The notes under the pieces: model-generated
What the model was told of the DNA's origin: nothing
What the model saw: only the letters and a program-made list of their open reading frames with translations
The model's database searches: none
From: Pseudoalteromonas piscicida
Lineage (GTDB): Bacteria > Pseudomonadota > Gammaproteobacteria > Enterobacterales > Alteromonadaceae
Direction: 5' to 3'
DNA: 64,000 nt
NCBI RefSeq assembly: GCF_000238315.3
Contig: NZ_CP011925.1
Location: 496,001-560,000, forward strand
Translations under genes and position numbers: made by a program
In this document: one piece after another, positions 1 through 7,840 of the stretch
Numbering within the stretch: position 1 is the first letter of the stretch
Layout of the letters: every line of letters begins with the position of its first letter

Positions 1-83
1 GGTTGGCTCGCTTGCGCATTCATTGCTACTAGCCCAGAGACTAGCGTTGCCAGTGTGGTTTTCTTAAAGAGATTAAAACTCAT
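1..83 (-). CDS. N-terminus of an exported protein (partial)
   Basis: Only the first 27 codons lie in the window; the gene runs off the left edge. The visible part is a signal peptide: a positively charged start (MSFNLFKK), a hydrophobic stretch and a likely cleavage site at AQA/S near residue 25. An AAGGA ribosome site lies 8 bases upstream of the ATG, which supports this start. The mature protein is not visible, so no function can be given. Confidence 0.7.
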   Translation of the reverse strand, partial: MSFNLFKKTTLATLVSGLVAMNAQASQ

Positions 84-249
84 TGTTAGTCCTTTAAAGT
101 CATTGTGTATAGCACTATTTAGCGAAATGCTCGGTTAGTACCTTTTAGCACTACAAAATTGAGTAAACACCCTAAATTACCATAGGGCTCTAAATCTTTA
201 GAGGCTTTTTTGTACTTAAATTGTGAACATATGTGAAAGCCAATCTTCT

Positions 250-1137
250 CTACTTTGTTGAGTTAAGGTGATTTTTAAGGTGTTCGATAAAAAGTTGGGT
301 TTTATAGGGGGTGTAGTTTGTCTTGGGGTAATACGCCCATAATTGTTTTGTTTCGGATTTTACTTCAGGTAATACAGGTATGAGTAAACCTTGGTCGAGC
401 TCCCTTTTCACATAGCTAGGCGCAATAAATACCAGTCCCAAACCTTGTACTGCTGCTGTCAGCATAGCGTCGAGTTGATCAGAGACAAAGTTATAGTTGT
501 CAAACTGGAAGACATCGCCATTTTCTAAAATAATCCCGCCTAGTTTGTGGTAATAACTGCTTAACAACATTTTATGTTGGCGCAGATCATCAAGGGACTT
601 GATAGGCTCATGTTGTTTGAGATAGTGAGGAGCACCAAAGATCTGCATTTGATAATCAATGAGTCGGCTGCCTTTATGAGAGGCTGAGTCAAAAGCTTCA
701 TAGTAGCGTGTGATCACTAAATCGTGAGTAAGATCTGGGTGTGCGCCAGGGGCGATGACATTAAGGTGAATTTTTAATTTGGGATATTTGGCTAAAAATG
801 AGGCGATATTTGGCATTAAAATGGTGCTGCCTACCGCGAGTGTTGAAGCGATTTTTAAGCTACCAGATGGCGCTTGATTCAGTGCTTGTCCGTGATCAGT
901 TAAACATTCAAACTGCGCTAGCCATAGAGAAGCCTTCGGTAAGAAGTGCTCCCCAGCCTCAGTGAGATTGACTTGGCGAGTGGTACGAATAAATAGCGTT
1001 AAGCCAAGTTGTTGTTCTAGCCAGTCAATTCGCTTGCTCACTGCAGACGCTGAAACCCCCTCTTCATCTGCGGCACGAGTAAAACTGCCAAACTCTACAA
1101 CTTTGCTAAAACTCCGCACTCCGGTTAGCCAATCCAT
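250..1137 (-). CDS. LysR-family transcriptional regulator
   Basis: A 295-residue protein of normal LysR length. Residues about 1-60 form the winged helix-turn-helix (FTRAADEEGVSASAVSKRI, then the RTTRQVNLTEAG wing), and residues about 90-290 match the periplasmic-binding-like effector domain. The opening MDWLTGVRSFSKVVE is typical of the CrgA/AaeR-like branch. It is transcribed away from the MFS transporter gene that starts 100 bases off, the usual arrangement for a LysR protein that controls its divergent neighbour. The effector cannot be told from sequence. Confidence 0.9.
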   Translation of the reverse strand: MDWLTGVRSFSKVVEFGSFTRAADEEGVSASAVSKRIDWLEQQLGLTLFIRTTRQVNLTEAGEHFLPKASLWLAQFECLTDHGQALNQAPSGSLKIASTLAVGSTILMPNIASFLAKYPKLKIHLNVIAPGAHPDLTHDLVITRYYEAFDSASHKGSRLIDYQMQIFGAPHYLKQHEPIKSLDDLRQHKMLLSSYYHKLGGIILENGDVFQFDNYNFVSDQLDAMLTAAVQGLGLVFIAPSYVKRELDQGLLIPVLPEVKSETKQLWAYYPKTNYTPYKTQLFIEHLKNHLNSTK

Positions 1138-1237
1138 TAATTATTTCCTAGCAAGAATAAGTGTTTTTATTATTACCTTGTTTTTTGGATATTAAAAGCT
1201 CGATAAAATCATCCTCTGTAAATTCAAGGGGGTTGAC

Positions 1238-2404
1238 GTGTTTCAAGTTGTGTTTTTAGCTGTTTTGCTGATGTCTTGCTCTCAGCTCGCAAGCCAAATT
1301 TACATTCCTGTTTTACCTAATATCACGGATTCCTTACAGCTTACGCCTAGTCAAGGACAAGCAGCAGTAATTAGCTATTTCACTACACTAGGAGCTGCGC
1401 AACTGCTGGTTGGGCCGCTACGAGATAAGTTTGGTGATAGACCTTTATTTTTTAGTGGGCTGGGTATTTTGCTGTTAGGGACGGTTTTTTGTTCTATTGC
1501 ATCTAGCGCCGAGGTATTTTTTATCGGTCGAGTGTTGCAAGGCATTGGTGCTGCGTCGCCGGTGTTAATTGGTCGAACGCTTCTTGCTGCTAGATTATCA
1601 GGTAGTGAACTTAAAAGCGCGATGGCGACGCTATCAATGTCGGTGAGTGTTACTGCTATTTGCAGCCCTTTTTTAGCTGGCGTTTTATCTTGTTGGGTAG
1701 GGTGGCAGGGGATGTCATGGTTTGCGTTCGCTTACTATATTTTGATACTGATTTATGGCTATAAAACTATGCAGCAGAGCAGTAAAATTACTATGTCGTT
1801 ACGGCCAAAAGCGCTCTTTAATGAATATCAAAATCTATTGCTAAATCGCTCGTTTATTTCCCTCGCGTCGCTCAAATGGTTGCCTACTTTTTTGTATCTC
1901 ACCATTCAACTGTATCTGCCGTTTTTATTGGCACGGCAGTTTGGCTTGGAAGCCAACGCAATAGGTCAGGCGATGATGATCCCCATGTTTGGTTTACTCA
2001 TAGGGTCAATATTAACTAAGGTATTGCAGCGCAAGCGCACTTATTTGGATATCGTGATTTGGACTTGGCCGGCGCTCGTTGTCAGCGTGTTATTGCTGCT
2101 ATTTGCAAGTGGTAGTGCGCTTGCTGTTTTGCTTGCTTATGCTGCGATTATGTTTGTATTTGGCGCTTATTTTCCAAGCTACATGCACCTTATTGGCGTT
2201 TTACATCCAGAGAAAGCAGGAACAGCAAATGCGCTAGTCGGCGCGGTTGAGCTGTTATTTTTTTCTTGCGTGGCATGGCTGGTCAACAGATGGCTACTAA
2301 GTGGCGTCGAGTCACTCGCGGCACTCGTTTTTGGTTGTGCGCTGTTACTGTTTATAACCTGGCGGCATTTACGCACTGTCCTTATGCCGGTTTGTAAAGA
2401 GTAA
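1238..2404 (+). CDS. MFS transporter, Bcr/CflA-like drug exporter
   Basis: A 388-residue inner-membrane protein with about 12 hydrophobic segments. The loop after helix 2 carries a version of MFS motif A (GPLRDKFGDRP), and the N-terminal half resembles Bcr/CflA/EmrD proton-driven drug exporters. The start is a GTG at 1238 with an AAGGGGG ribosome site 6 bases before it; no good ATG is near. The divergent LysR gene is the likely regulator. The substrate is unknown; efflux of a small toxic compound is an inference from family. Confidence 0.85.
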   Translation: MFQVVFLAVLLMSCSQLASQIYIPVLPNITDSLQLTPSQGQAAVISYFTTLGAAQLLVGPLRDKFGDRPLFFSGLGILLLGTVFCSIASSAEVFFIGRVLQGIGAASPVLIGRTLLAARLSGSELKSAMATLSMSVSVTAICSPFLAGVLSCWVGWQGMSWFAFAYYILILIYGYKTMQQSSKITMSLRPKALFNEYQNLLLNRSFISLASLKWLPTFLYLTIQLYLPFLLARQFGLEANAIGQAMMIPMFGLLIGSILTKVLQRKRTYLDIVIWTWPALVVSVLLLLFASGSALAVLLAYAAIMFVFGAYFPSYMHLIGVLHPEKAGTANALVGAVELLFFSCVAWLVNRWLLSGVESLAALVFGCALLLFITWRHLRTVLMPVCKE

Positions 2405-2487
2405 TAGAATGCAGCGCTTCTGAGACATAGCGTTCATCTATGAGACTGGTGGCTATGTATGTGATCTTAGGGTAGGGAAAAATAACA

Positions 2488-3015
2488 ATGCAGTTTGAAA
2501 CAGAGCGTTTATCCATAAGGCGAATGACAATGGATGACTTAGATGCGGTTTACAGCCATCGGAAAAACCCAAATACGTCAAAATATATCGGTGCGCCTGC
2601 CACACTCGAGTCGGCAAAAGAGAGGCTAATTCAAGCTTGCCAACCTTGGAAAGGTGCGGTCGATGAGCGCTTGATCCTTGCGATCGTTAAAAAACCACAA
2701 GCTCAACTTATTGGTGAACTCGTTTTTAAATATGTAGATGCAGGAAAAAGGGTCGGTGAGATTGGCTTCCGATTAGCTGAGGCCGAAATTGGCAAGGGTT
2801 ATGGGGAAGAAGCCGCAACAGCACTGATAAAGGAGGCTTTTCAAAGTCTTTCTGTAGATACCATTCAGGCCATATGCGCTGTAGGCAATCAACAATCGCA
2901 GCGGTTGATGCTGAAGCTAGGGATGAAACGCAAAAACCGTCTAAAAGCCTTTTTGGATATAGGCGGTGAAAAGCATGATATCTATGTCTATCAATTAAAT
3001 AGTCAGAGTTGCTAG
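2488..3015 (+). CDS. GNAT acetyltransferase, RimJ/RimL type
   Basis: A 175-residue protein with the Acetyltransf_3 layout: an N-terminal ETERLSIRRMTMDDLDAVY, a central beta sheet and the acetyl-CoA-binding loop GYGEEAATALI at about residues 109-119. It would move an acetyl group from acetyl-CoA to an amine, possibly a protein N-terminus or a small metabolite. It stands alone, 83 bases after the transporter gene, so co-transcription is possible. The substrate cannot be predicted. Confidence 0.85.
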   Translation: MQFETERLSIRRMTMDDLDAVYSHRKNPNTSKYIGAPATLESAKERLIQACQPWKGAVDERLILAIVKKPQAQLIGELVFKYVDAGKRVGEIGFRLAEAEIGKGYGEEAATALIKEAFQSLSVDTIQAICAVGNQQSQRLMLKLGMKRKNRLKAFLDIGGEKHDIYVYQLNSQSC

Positions 3016-3043
3016 ATAAGAAAATGATTAAAAGTTATTTTAA

Positions 3044-3090
3044 AACAATGAGTTGGCTCTCTCCTTATCTAAACTTCCAGTTAAATAGAA
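3044..3090. repeat. Degenerate end of a MITE-like repeat
   Basis: This stretch resembles the right-hand end of the element at 7585-7790: ACAATGAGTTGG, then CCTTATC, AAAC and CAGTTAA in the same order, with substitutions. It sits between the acetyltransferase and lipoprotein genes. The rest of the element is not recognisable, so this is probably an eroded fragment. Confidence 0.4.
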
Positions 3091-3167
3091 ATTAACTTTA
3101 GTTTATGAAGCTTGACCTGTAAAAGGGAACTAATTACAGTGCTTGATTTTAAAGGACTAAACGTGAC

Positions 3168-3638
3168 ATGAAAAGAATAACCTTCCTGGCGTTGCTGTTA
3201 CTCTCTGGATGTCAAACTAGTAACACTTCTGTACCGTTAACAGCTGAAGAGCTAAAACATATTCGCTATGTAGATATGCGACATTTACCCATCAAAACTC
3301 AAGCGGATGGTTATTGGATTCAAAAACGCCGGATAGAACCCATATATCCAATAGAGGCGGCCAAAGATGGGATATCGGGATGTGTTTCTTTGACGTTAGG
3401 TATAACCCCAGATGGGAGAGTGGGAAGCTATAAAATCACCAGCAGTTATCCCGAGGGCGTTTTTGATATCAGCGCACTTCAGGCTATTAAAAAGTGGCGT
3501 TGGAACCCCGATGATAGTAACCCTGCGCGTCAGGCTATATTAATCGATGCGAAGCTTGATTATTTTGTAATTCAAGGGCAAAAAAATTTGGATGAAGCAA
3601 AGCGAAACTGTAAATTCACCTCCATTCCGGGGCGTTAA
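3168..3638 (+). CDS. Lipoprotein with TonB C-terminal-like domain
   Basis: A 156-residue protein. The signal ends in a lipobox (LLLLSGC, Cys about residue 15), so it should be lipid-anchored. Residues about 55-140 match a TonB_C domain: EPIYPIEAAKDGISGCVSLTLG, then ITPDGRVGSYKITSSYPEGVF and ALQAIKKWRWNP. It lacks the transmembrane anchor and proline-rich stalk of a true TonB, so it is probably an envelope protein using this fold rather than the energy transducer. A ribosome site (AAAGGA) lies upstream. The partner is unknown. Confidence 0.8.
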   Translation: MKRITFLALLLLSGCQTSNTSVPLTAEELKHIRYVDMRHLPIKTQADGYWIQKRRIEPIYPIEAAKDGISGCVSLTLGITPDGRVGSYKITSSYPEGVFDISALQAIKKWRWNPDDSNPARQAILIDAKLDYFVIQGQKNLDEAKRNCKFTSIPGR

Positions 3639-3657
3639 GCGTAGCGTTTTACTGCAT

Positions 3658-3682
3658 AGCGCGCGAACGTATCCGCGCTTTT
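3658..3682 (+). terminator. Weak intrinsic terminator
   Basis: A 6-bp stem (AGCGCG/CGCGCT) with a 10-base loop, followed by TTTTA. It lies 20 bases after the TonB-domain lipoprotein stop. The short stem makes it a weak candidate. Confidence 0.4.
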
Positions 3683-3701
3683 ATGATTTGAGGCAATTAA
3701 A

Positions 3702-4166
3702 ATGGAATTTGAACTTTTAGCGCAGCACAAAGCGCTGATACCAATTATTGCTAAGTGGTACTTTGACGAGTGGGGGAGCATTGTTGAAGAGGCTTCTGTA
3801 GAGCGTTTTGAGCAAAAGCTTTTAGACTACCTTAACGAGTCAGCCATTCCTTGTGTAATCGTTGCACTTGATGGCGACACAATCGCAGGAGTCGTGCAGC
3901 TTAAATTTCATGAAATGAGCATCTACACAGATAAAGAGCACTGGATTGGTGGTGTATATGTGGACAAGCCCTATCGTGGAAATAAACTAGCGTCACGCTT
4001 AGTCAAAGAAGCGGAGCGACTTGCCATTAAATTCGGTGTCAAAACGTTATATTTACAAACGGAACACCCAGAAGGTGGACTTTATCGGAAACTCGGCTGG
4101 CAACCGCTCGAAAACGTCAATTACCGAGGCGTTGATGTGGTGGTGATGAGCAAAACAGTAGTTTAG
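3702..4166 (+). CDS. GNAT acetyltransferase
   Basis: A 154-residue GNAT protein. Motif A, the acetyl-CoA pyrophosphate loop, is seen as VYVDKPYRGNKLASRLVKEA at about residues 86-105, and the C-terminal LYRKLGWQPLENVNY is the usual beta6-beta7 region. It is a stand-alone gene with an AGG-type ribosome site. The family acetylates amines in antibiotics, polyamines or proteins; nothing in the sequence fixes the substrate. Confidence 0.85.
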   Translation: MEFELLAQHKALIPIIAKWYFDEWGSIVEEASVERFEQKLLDYLNESAIPCVIVALDGDTIAGVVQLKFHEMSIYTDKEHWIGGVYVDKPYRGNKLASRLVKEAERLAIKFGVKTLYLQTEHPEGGLYRKLGWQPLENVNYRGVDVVVMSKTVV

Positions 4167-4274
4167 TTAAACAAGCTAGATTGTACGCTCAGGTATAAGG
4201 CTTAATAAAATCCGACTGTCTCATATGTGCAAAACTAGATCGTTCAACAGCAACTTATTATTTTAAATCCAATT

Positions 4275-4358
4275 GCGATAACGGACGTTCATCCAACTTG
4301 TATTTGGACAGAAGCAATTTAGAGCCGAATGTCCGCGTTTACAACTTTGTTATAACGC
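4275..4358 (-). other. attC-like recombination site
   Basis: Read on the minus strand, this 84-base segment starts with GCGTTATAACAAAG and ends with GTCCGTTATCGC. Inside it, CGGACATTC and GAACGTCCG form an 8-of-9 inverted pair around a central loop. An outer TTATAAC box, an inner inverted pair and a final GTTA box follow the layout of integron attC sites. It sits 16 bases beyond the stop of the minus-strand gene at 4375-5292, where a cassette would carry its attC. The boxes deviate from GTTRRRY and no integrase is visible, so the call is tentative. Confidence 0.45.
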
Positions 4359-4374
4359 ATTTTCACGGCTATAG

Positions 4375-5292
4375 CTACAGTGAAACAACACCGATTTCGG
4401 AAGCTTTAACTAGATATGACAAATGCTTATTGTCTTCATGTATAGGTGACTTTGTAGGCTTGATATCAACCTTAAGACCCGATAAAAAACCAGCGGCAGT
4501 TCCAACTAAAGTAGCTACTGGAACTGTATATCCAGTTAATATATCAACGGTTTGACCTGCGGCAGCGATCGTTGGTGCAACTTTAGCTCCCAATCCCATA
4601 AGACCACCGCCTGCTGAGTAATTAATAATATCTTTAAAGTTTAATGAGTATTGGGGCTCCACGGAAAATTTGTTGAAGAACCCAAAACGCTCTTTACTAA
4701 CTCTATCCAGATTATTAATGGAATCACTCAGATTTGAAACAGTCATTTTCCCTGCCAGCGACTCATCCGGTGAATTTAGTATTTCTACATATATGCCATC
4801 AAGAGCTTCGTGTAAGGCTTTTAATTCCGATGAACGACGCTCTTTAAACTCAAGAATGTCATTAATATTTACGTCTGCAGTTGGTACTGGCAGTGCATTA
4901 GCTAGGTTTATTCTAAGTGTATTTTTAAAACTAGATGTTTTCTCTGTTAAAAATATTTGTTCAGCGTTGTGCTGGTGTAACACCCAATCCGTAGTACTGT
5001 CCTTGTAGAACATTTCTGCAATTTTACATTGTTCTTCTATTATAGCTCGAGCTATTTGCTGGTCGTGAAATGAGCCGACTAATTGAGATCTAGGTCTATA
5101 CAACTTACCGCTACCTAGTAAGTCTTGTTCGTCAGGTATTCCAAATGAAACCAAATTATTGTCCGGAACAATAAGCTTATCCCAATACAACAAGTAATAG
5201 CGGATCATTTCTGGGGTAATTGCACTACCCACACTAAAGCCAACCATATGAAACTTAAAGCTCATTGGCGCAGCTATAACACCTCTTTCCAT
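4375..5292 (-). CDS. Uncharacterised protein, DUF6236-like
   Basis: A 305-residue protein. The N-terminal region (MERGVIAAP, then YYLLYWDKLIVPDNNLVSFGIPDE) resembles proteins grouped as DUF6236 from memory; this was not searched. The C-terminal third (about residues 225-280) is glycine- and alanine-rich and hydrophobic. The ATG at 5292 is preferred to an upstream TTG at 5319 because the family motif begins there. An attC-like site follows the stop and a GTTATAAC box lies just upstream of the gene (5321-5328), so it may be a single integron cassette. Function unknown; phage defence is possible but not supported. Confidence 0.6.
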   Translation of the reverse strand: MERGVIAAPMSFKFHMVGFSVGSAITPEMIRYYLLYWDKLIVPDNNLVSFGIPDEQDLLGSGKLYRPRSQLVGSFHDQQIARAIIEEQCKIAEMFYKDSTTDWVLHQHNAEQIFLTEKTSSFKNTLRINLANALPVPTADVNINDILEFKERRSSELKALHEALDGIYVEILNSPDESLAGKMTVSNLSDSINNLDRVSKERFGFFNKFSVEPQYSLNFKDIINYSAGGGLMGLGAKVAPTIAAAGQTVDILTGYTVPVATLVGTAAGFLSGLKVDIKPTKSPIHEDNKHLSYLVKASEIGVVSL

Positions 5293-5467
5293 AATATTTC
5301 GTGTATCTCCAATTTCCAACTGTGTTATAACAATTTAATATAGAGCGATTGGGTCGTTTTTCTACAGCAATCTGTCTCGTTTTTGTCCCATGACTATTGA
5401 TAGCAAATTTAGGAAGTACTTACCAGCATTGAAGTTACGTTACAATGATCTAAATGTGTACAATCAA

Positions 5468-5523
5468 ATAGCAGACACCCACCAAAGCATAGATACAAAT
5501 TATGGTGGGTCTCAGGGTTAGTC
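5468..5523 (+). repeat. Palindromic repeat, copy 1
   Basis: About 56 bases shared with 6610-6665: ATAGCAGACAC, then a CACC half-stem, ATACAAATTATGGTG and GTTAG. In this copy only ACCCACCA/TGGTGGGT pairs perfectly. It lies 130 bases upstream of the acetyltransferase gene at 5653. Confidence 0.6.
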
Positions 5524-5549
5524 ATTAACGAAGTATGCTCTCACCCTGG
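5521..5549 (+). repeat. 29-bp repeat, inverted relative to 6471-6499
   Basis: These 29 bases are a perfect reverse complement of 6471-6499. The pair encloses the acetyltransferase gene at 5653-6078. The match stops exactly at both ends of the 29 bases. Confidence 0.8.
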
Positions 5550-5652
5550 CCTCTTTACCAGCAAAAGATATCACACATAAACCAAAAATAACTTTATTAA
5601 CCAATCACATAAGGTATTATAAAATTCAAAATACACTTAAAAGGATTAAGTT

Positions 5653-6078
5653 ATGAAAATTCGATATTCTAGCTCAACTAAAAACATAGATTGGAAAAAA
5701 GTAAGTGAATTGTTTGAATCTGTTGGTTGGGAAAAACGCAGCCCTGAGCAACTGTGCAAAGCATTCACGGATAGCACATTTAAATATTTTGCCTATGATG
5801 GAGATAATTTAATCGGTTTAGGTAGAACAGTGGATGATGGTTGCTTTTATGCTTGGATTGTAGATTTGGTAATTCACCCTGAATATCAAGGAAGAAGAGT
5901 TGGAGCTAATATTTTAAATGAATTAGAAAAAAACTTGAGCTCATACTTAACAACGATGCTCACCGCTGCTCCTGGTAAAAGTGGGTTTTACGAGAAGTTA
6001 GGCTGGAAAAAGCAACGTTCCGCCTATATTTTCCCTAGATCAGACGAACAATTGAAAGAATTTGTTTTATCAGAATAA
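5653..6078 (+). CDS. GNAT acetyltransferase
   Basis: A 141-residue GNAT protein, close to the small Acetyltransf_1/_10 size. The acetyl-CoA loop is seen at HPEYQGRRVGANILNELE (about residues 76-93), and GFYEKLGWKK is the conserved C-terminal segment. An AAGGA ribosome site precedes the ATG. The gene is AT-rich and sits between inverted 29-bp repeats and two palindromic repeats, which suggests a recently acquired or mobile segment. Substrate unknown. Confidence 0.85.
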   Translation: MKIRYSSSTKNIDWKKVSELFESVGWEKRSPEQLCKAFTDSTFKYFAYDGDNLIGLGRTVDDGCFYAWIVDLVIHPEYQGRRVGANILNELEKNLSSYLTTMLTAAPGKSGFYEKLGWKKQRSAYIFPRSDEQLKEFVLSE

Positions 6079-6196
6079 AAATTAATGATATTTGGGGCTG
6101 AGCACCTATCAGGCGCTTCTGTGGCAGGATAGTTCTCACTCCAACTATAAAAGTGTCATTTTAAGCAGTAGAGCCGAATGCTAAAATTAGCAGGGG

Positions 6197-6218
6197 AAGC
6201 CGACATCAGTCGGCTTTT
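6197..6218 (+). terminator. Intrinsic terminator
   Basis: A perfect 8-bp stem, AAGCCGAC/GTCGGCTT, with an ATCA loop, followed by TTAT. It lies about 120 bases after the acetyltransferase stop codon. Confidence 0.65.
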
Positions 6219-6470
6219 ATGGCATTTTTGAAAATCCGAGTTTTTCAGAATCAACTAAGTAACCTGATGATTCTATACAAACAAGTAAAGCAGCTTAATC
6301 TATTGTAATTGAGTTGCTTTAAATCGGTTCTCTTTTCTTTTCATGACGCGACTATAATTCCTTAGGAGCTAGCACTTCTAAGGTTAAAAAATTAATACTT
6401 CATCCAAAGAAAAAAGGCATGATAAATACGGATATAATTGTGGTGGTCAACAGTACGGCTGCAGACTCAT

Positions 6471-6532
6471 CCAGGGTGAGAGCATACTTCGTTAATGACC
6501 ATTAATCGAAGATAAGCTCTGCCCTGAACCCA
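6471..6532. repeat. Imperfect long hairpin, includes inverted 29-bp copy
   Basis: The first 29 bases are the reverse complement of 5521-5549. The next 30 bases fold back on them (CAGGG, AGAGC, TTCG and TTAATG each have partners in the second arm), giving an imperfect inverted repeat of about 62 bases. The 6219-6728 stretch around it holds no open reading frame that I can support. Confidence 0.55.
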
Positions 6533-6609
6533 CCGTCAAAGCTGGCCCGAATTCACTTACCACGTATCGAATCTTTACGGCCTGTGTGCTGCTTTACTAG
6601 ACAAGCAGA

Positions 6610-6665
6610 TAGCAGACACTCACCATAATATAAATGCAAATTATGGTGAGTGTCTGTGTTAGCCC
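6610..6665 (+). repeat. Palindromic repeat, copy 2
   Basis: The second copy of the element at 5468. Here the arms at 6613-6629 and 6640-6656 are a perfect 17-bp inverted repeat with a 10-base loop, followed by TGTTAGCC. There is no T-tract, so it is not an obvious terminator. It lies 65 bases upstream of the GrpB-family gene. Confidence 0.65.
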
Positions 6666-6728
6666 ATACTTCAATAGTGCATTTATCGCGGCGTTTATGT
6701 GGTAGTGATGATTATAGCTTTGCTTTAG

Positions 6729-7277
6729 TTGTATACTGTTCAAAACCAAATCGAAAGCAATTACAGGACCTTCCTTTCAATAGCAGACCAAGCTATTTCA
6801 CTTTCTAAATATAATCAAGATTGGCAACGGATGTTCCAAGATGAAAAGCTAAGATTAGCGCCTTTGCTTTGCCCCTGGGTTGAAGGTGGTATTGAGCATG
6901 TGGGTAGTACAGCGGTGGTTGGTATGGTTGCTAAGCCGGTGATAAATATTATGGTGGGTGTTAAGTCGCTAATAGCGTCAAAAGAAGCCATCCAAGTGCT
7001 CACTCAACACGGTTATTGTTATTACCCCTATAAAGCTGACGTAATGCACTGGTTTTGCAAACCAACGCCTGAGTTTAGAACTCATCACTTACATCTTGTT
7101 CCCTTCGATAGTGCACTTTGGCAAGAGCGCATTTCTTTTAGGGATAAATTAAGAGCGTCATCAGATTTAAGAGCTGAGTACTGTGCGTTAAAGCAAAGAT
7201 TAGCGCAACAATACAAAGATGATCGTGAGCAATATACTCAACAAAAATGGCCTTTTATTAGCCGGGTATTAGCTTAA
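6729..7277 (+). CDS. GrpB family nucleotidyltransferase-like protein
   Basis: A 182-residue protein, the usual length of the GrpB/UPF0157 family, which has a nucleotidyltransferase fold. Key motifs are EHVGSTAVVGMVAKPVINI at about residues 55-73 and LHLVPF downstream. The family aligns from SLSKYNQDWQRMFQDE (residue about 23), so the true start may be inside the drawn one. The drawn start is a TTG without a clear ribosome site, the first codon after an in-frame stop, and no ATG is suitably placed. Biochemical role poorly known. Confidence 0.8.
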   Translation: MYTVQNQIESNYRTFLSIADQAISLSKYNQDWQRMFQDEKLRLAPLLCPWVEGGIEHVGSTAVVGMVAKPVINIMVGVKSLIASKEAIQVLTQHGYCYYPYKADVMHWFCKPTPEFRTHHLHLVPFDSALWQERISFRDKLRASSDLRAEYCALKQRLAQQYKDDREQYTQQKWPFISRVLA

Positions 7278-7407
7278 CGGTGGTTGAAATTCACCCCGTG
7301 TTACTTTACCAAGTATGAGTAAGCTGATAGCTTCAAAGTACCAGTCTCTTGAATGAGTTATTTAAGTCGATTGGCAAATCAAAAAATCATTGATAAGGAA
7401 TATAAAA

Positions 7408-7587
7408 ATGAAAATTAAGCTCAAGAAAAGTAAGCTTGTAGAACTTTCGGTAAATAGTAAGGCACTTAATAACAAATATACACCGATGATTGCCGGTGGT
7501 GATACAACAATCCAGCCCCCTTTGATCACTAACGCACAAGAATGCCCTATACGCACGCAGACCTGCACAAAAATAGGTTTATGCTAA
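7408..7587 (+). CDS. Small double-glycine leader peptide, RiPP/bacteriocin-like precursor
   Basis: A 59-residue peptide. The ATG at 7408 has AAGGA 8 bases upstream; an in-frame ATG at 7390 has none. The basic N-terminus (MKIKLKKSKLVELS), the polar middle and IAGG at residues 28-31 resemble double-glycine leaders. The remaining 28 residues hold three cysteines (ECPIRTQTC and the terminal Cys) and several Thr and Pro. No modification enzyme, peptidase or ABC exporter lies nearby. The stop codon TAA is the first codon of a MITE end, so the C-terminus may have been set by the insertion. Activity is not established. Confidence 0.6.
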   Translation: MKIKLKKSKLVELSVNSKALNNKYTPMIAGGDTTIQPPLITNAQECPIRTQTCTKIGLC

Positions 7588-7790
7588 TTAACCTGAACTG
7601 CGGATAATTAATGCCTTTCTAGCAGCCAGTTTTAGCGTTAACTGCGTTGAATTCACTTCCAATAGCCAGCTATTGGTGCGTAAATTCGCCTTGTTTTCCC
7701 TAAAACTCTCTGGCTAGACAAGGAAAAAACTAAGTTGTGCTTTAGCAACAATGAGTTGGAACATTCCTTATCCAAACCTCAGGTTAATTA
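7585..7790. mobile_element. MITE-like element, copy A (206 bp)
   Basis: Non-coding element with imperfect terminal inverted repeats: TAATTAACCTGA at the left and TCAGGTTAATTA at the right, with further matches (GGATAA, AATG) inside. Its interior recurs in reverse orientation at 56861-57057. It starts with the stop codon of the small peptide gene and ends 51 bases from the nuclease gene stop. It encodes no protein, so it would need a transposase in trans. Confidence 0.75.
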
Positions 7791-7840
7791 ATCTTAAAAG
7801 AAAGGGAAGCTAATTGCTTCCCTTTACCATGGTTATTACT

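Noticed and set aside
962..1195. 77-codon plus-strand frame
   Set aside because: Lies inside the LysR gene on the other strand and has no ribosome site or family match.
4298..4555. 85-codon plus-strand frame
   Set aside because: Overlaps the attC-like site and the end of the DUF6236-like gene; shadow of the minus strand.
5468..6665. Palindromic repeats as integron attC sites
   Set aside because: They end in GTTAG like attC but lack an AAC box at the other end, and one is a perfect hairpin without bulges.
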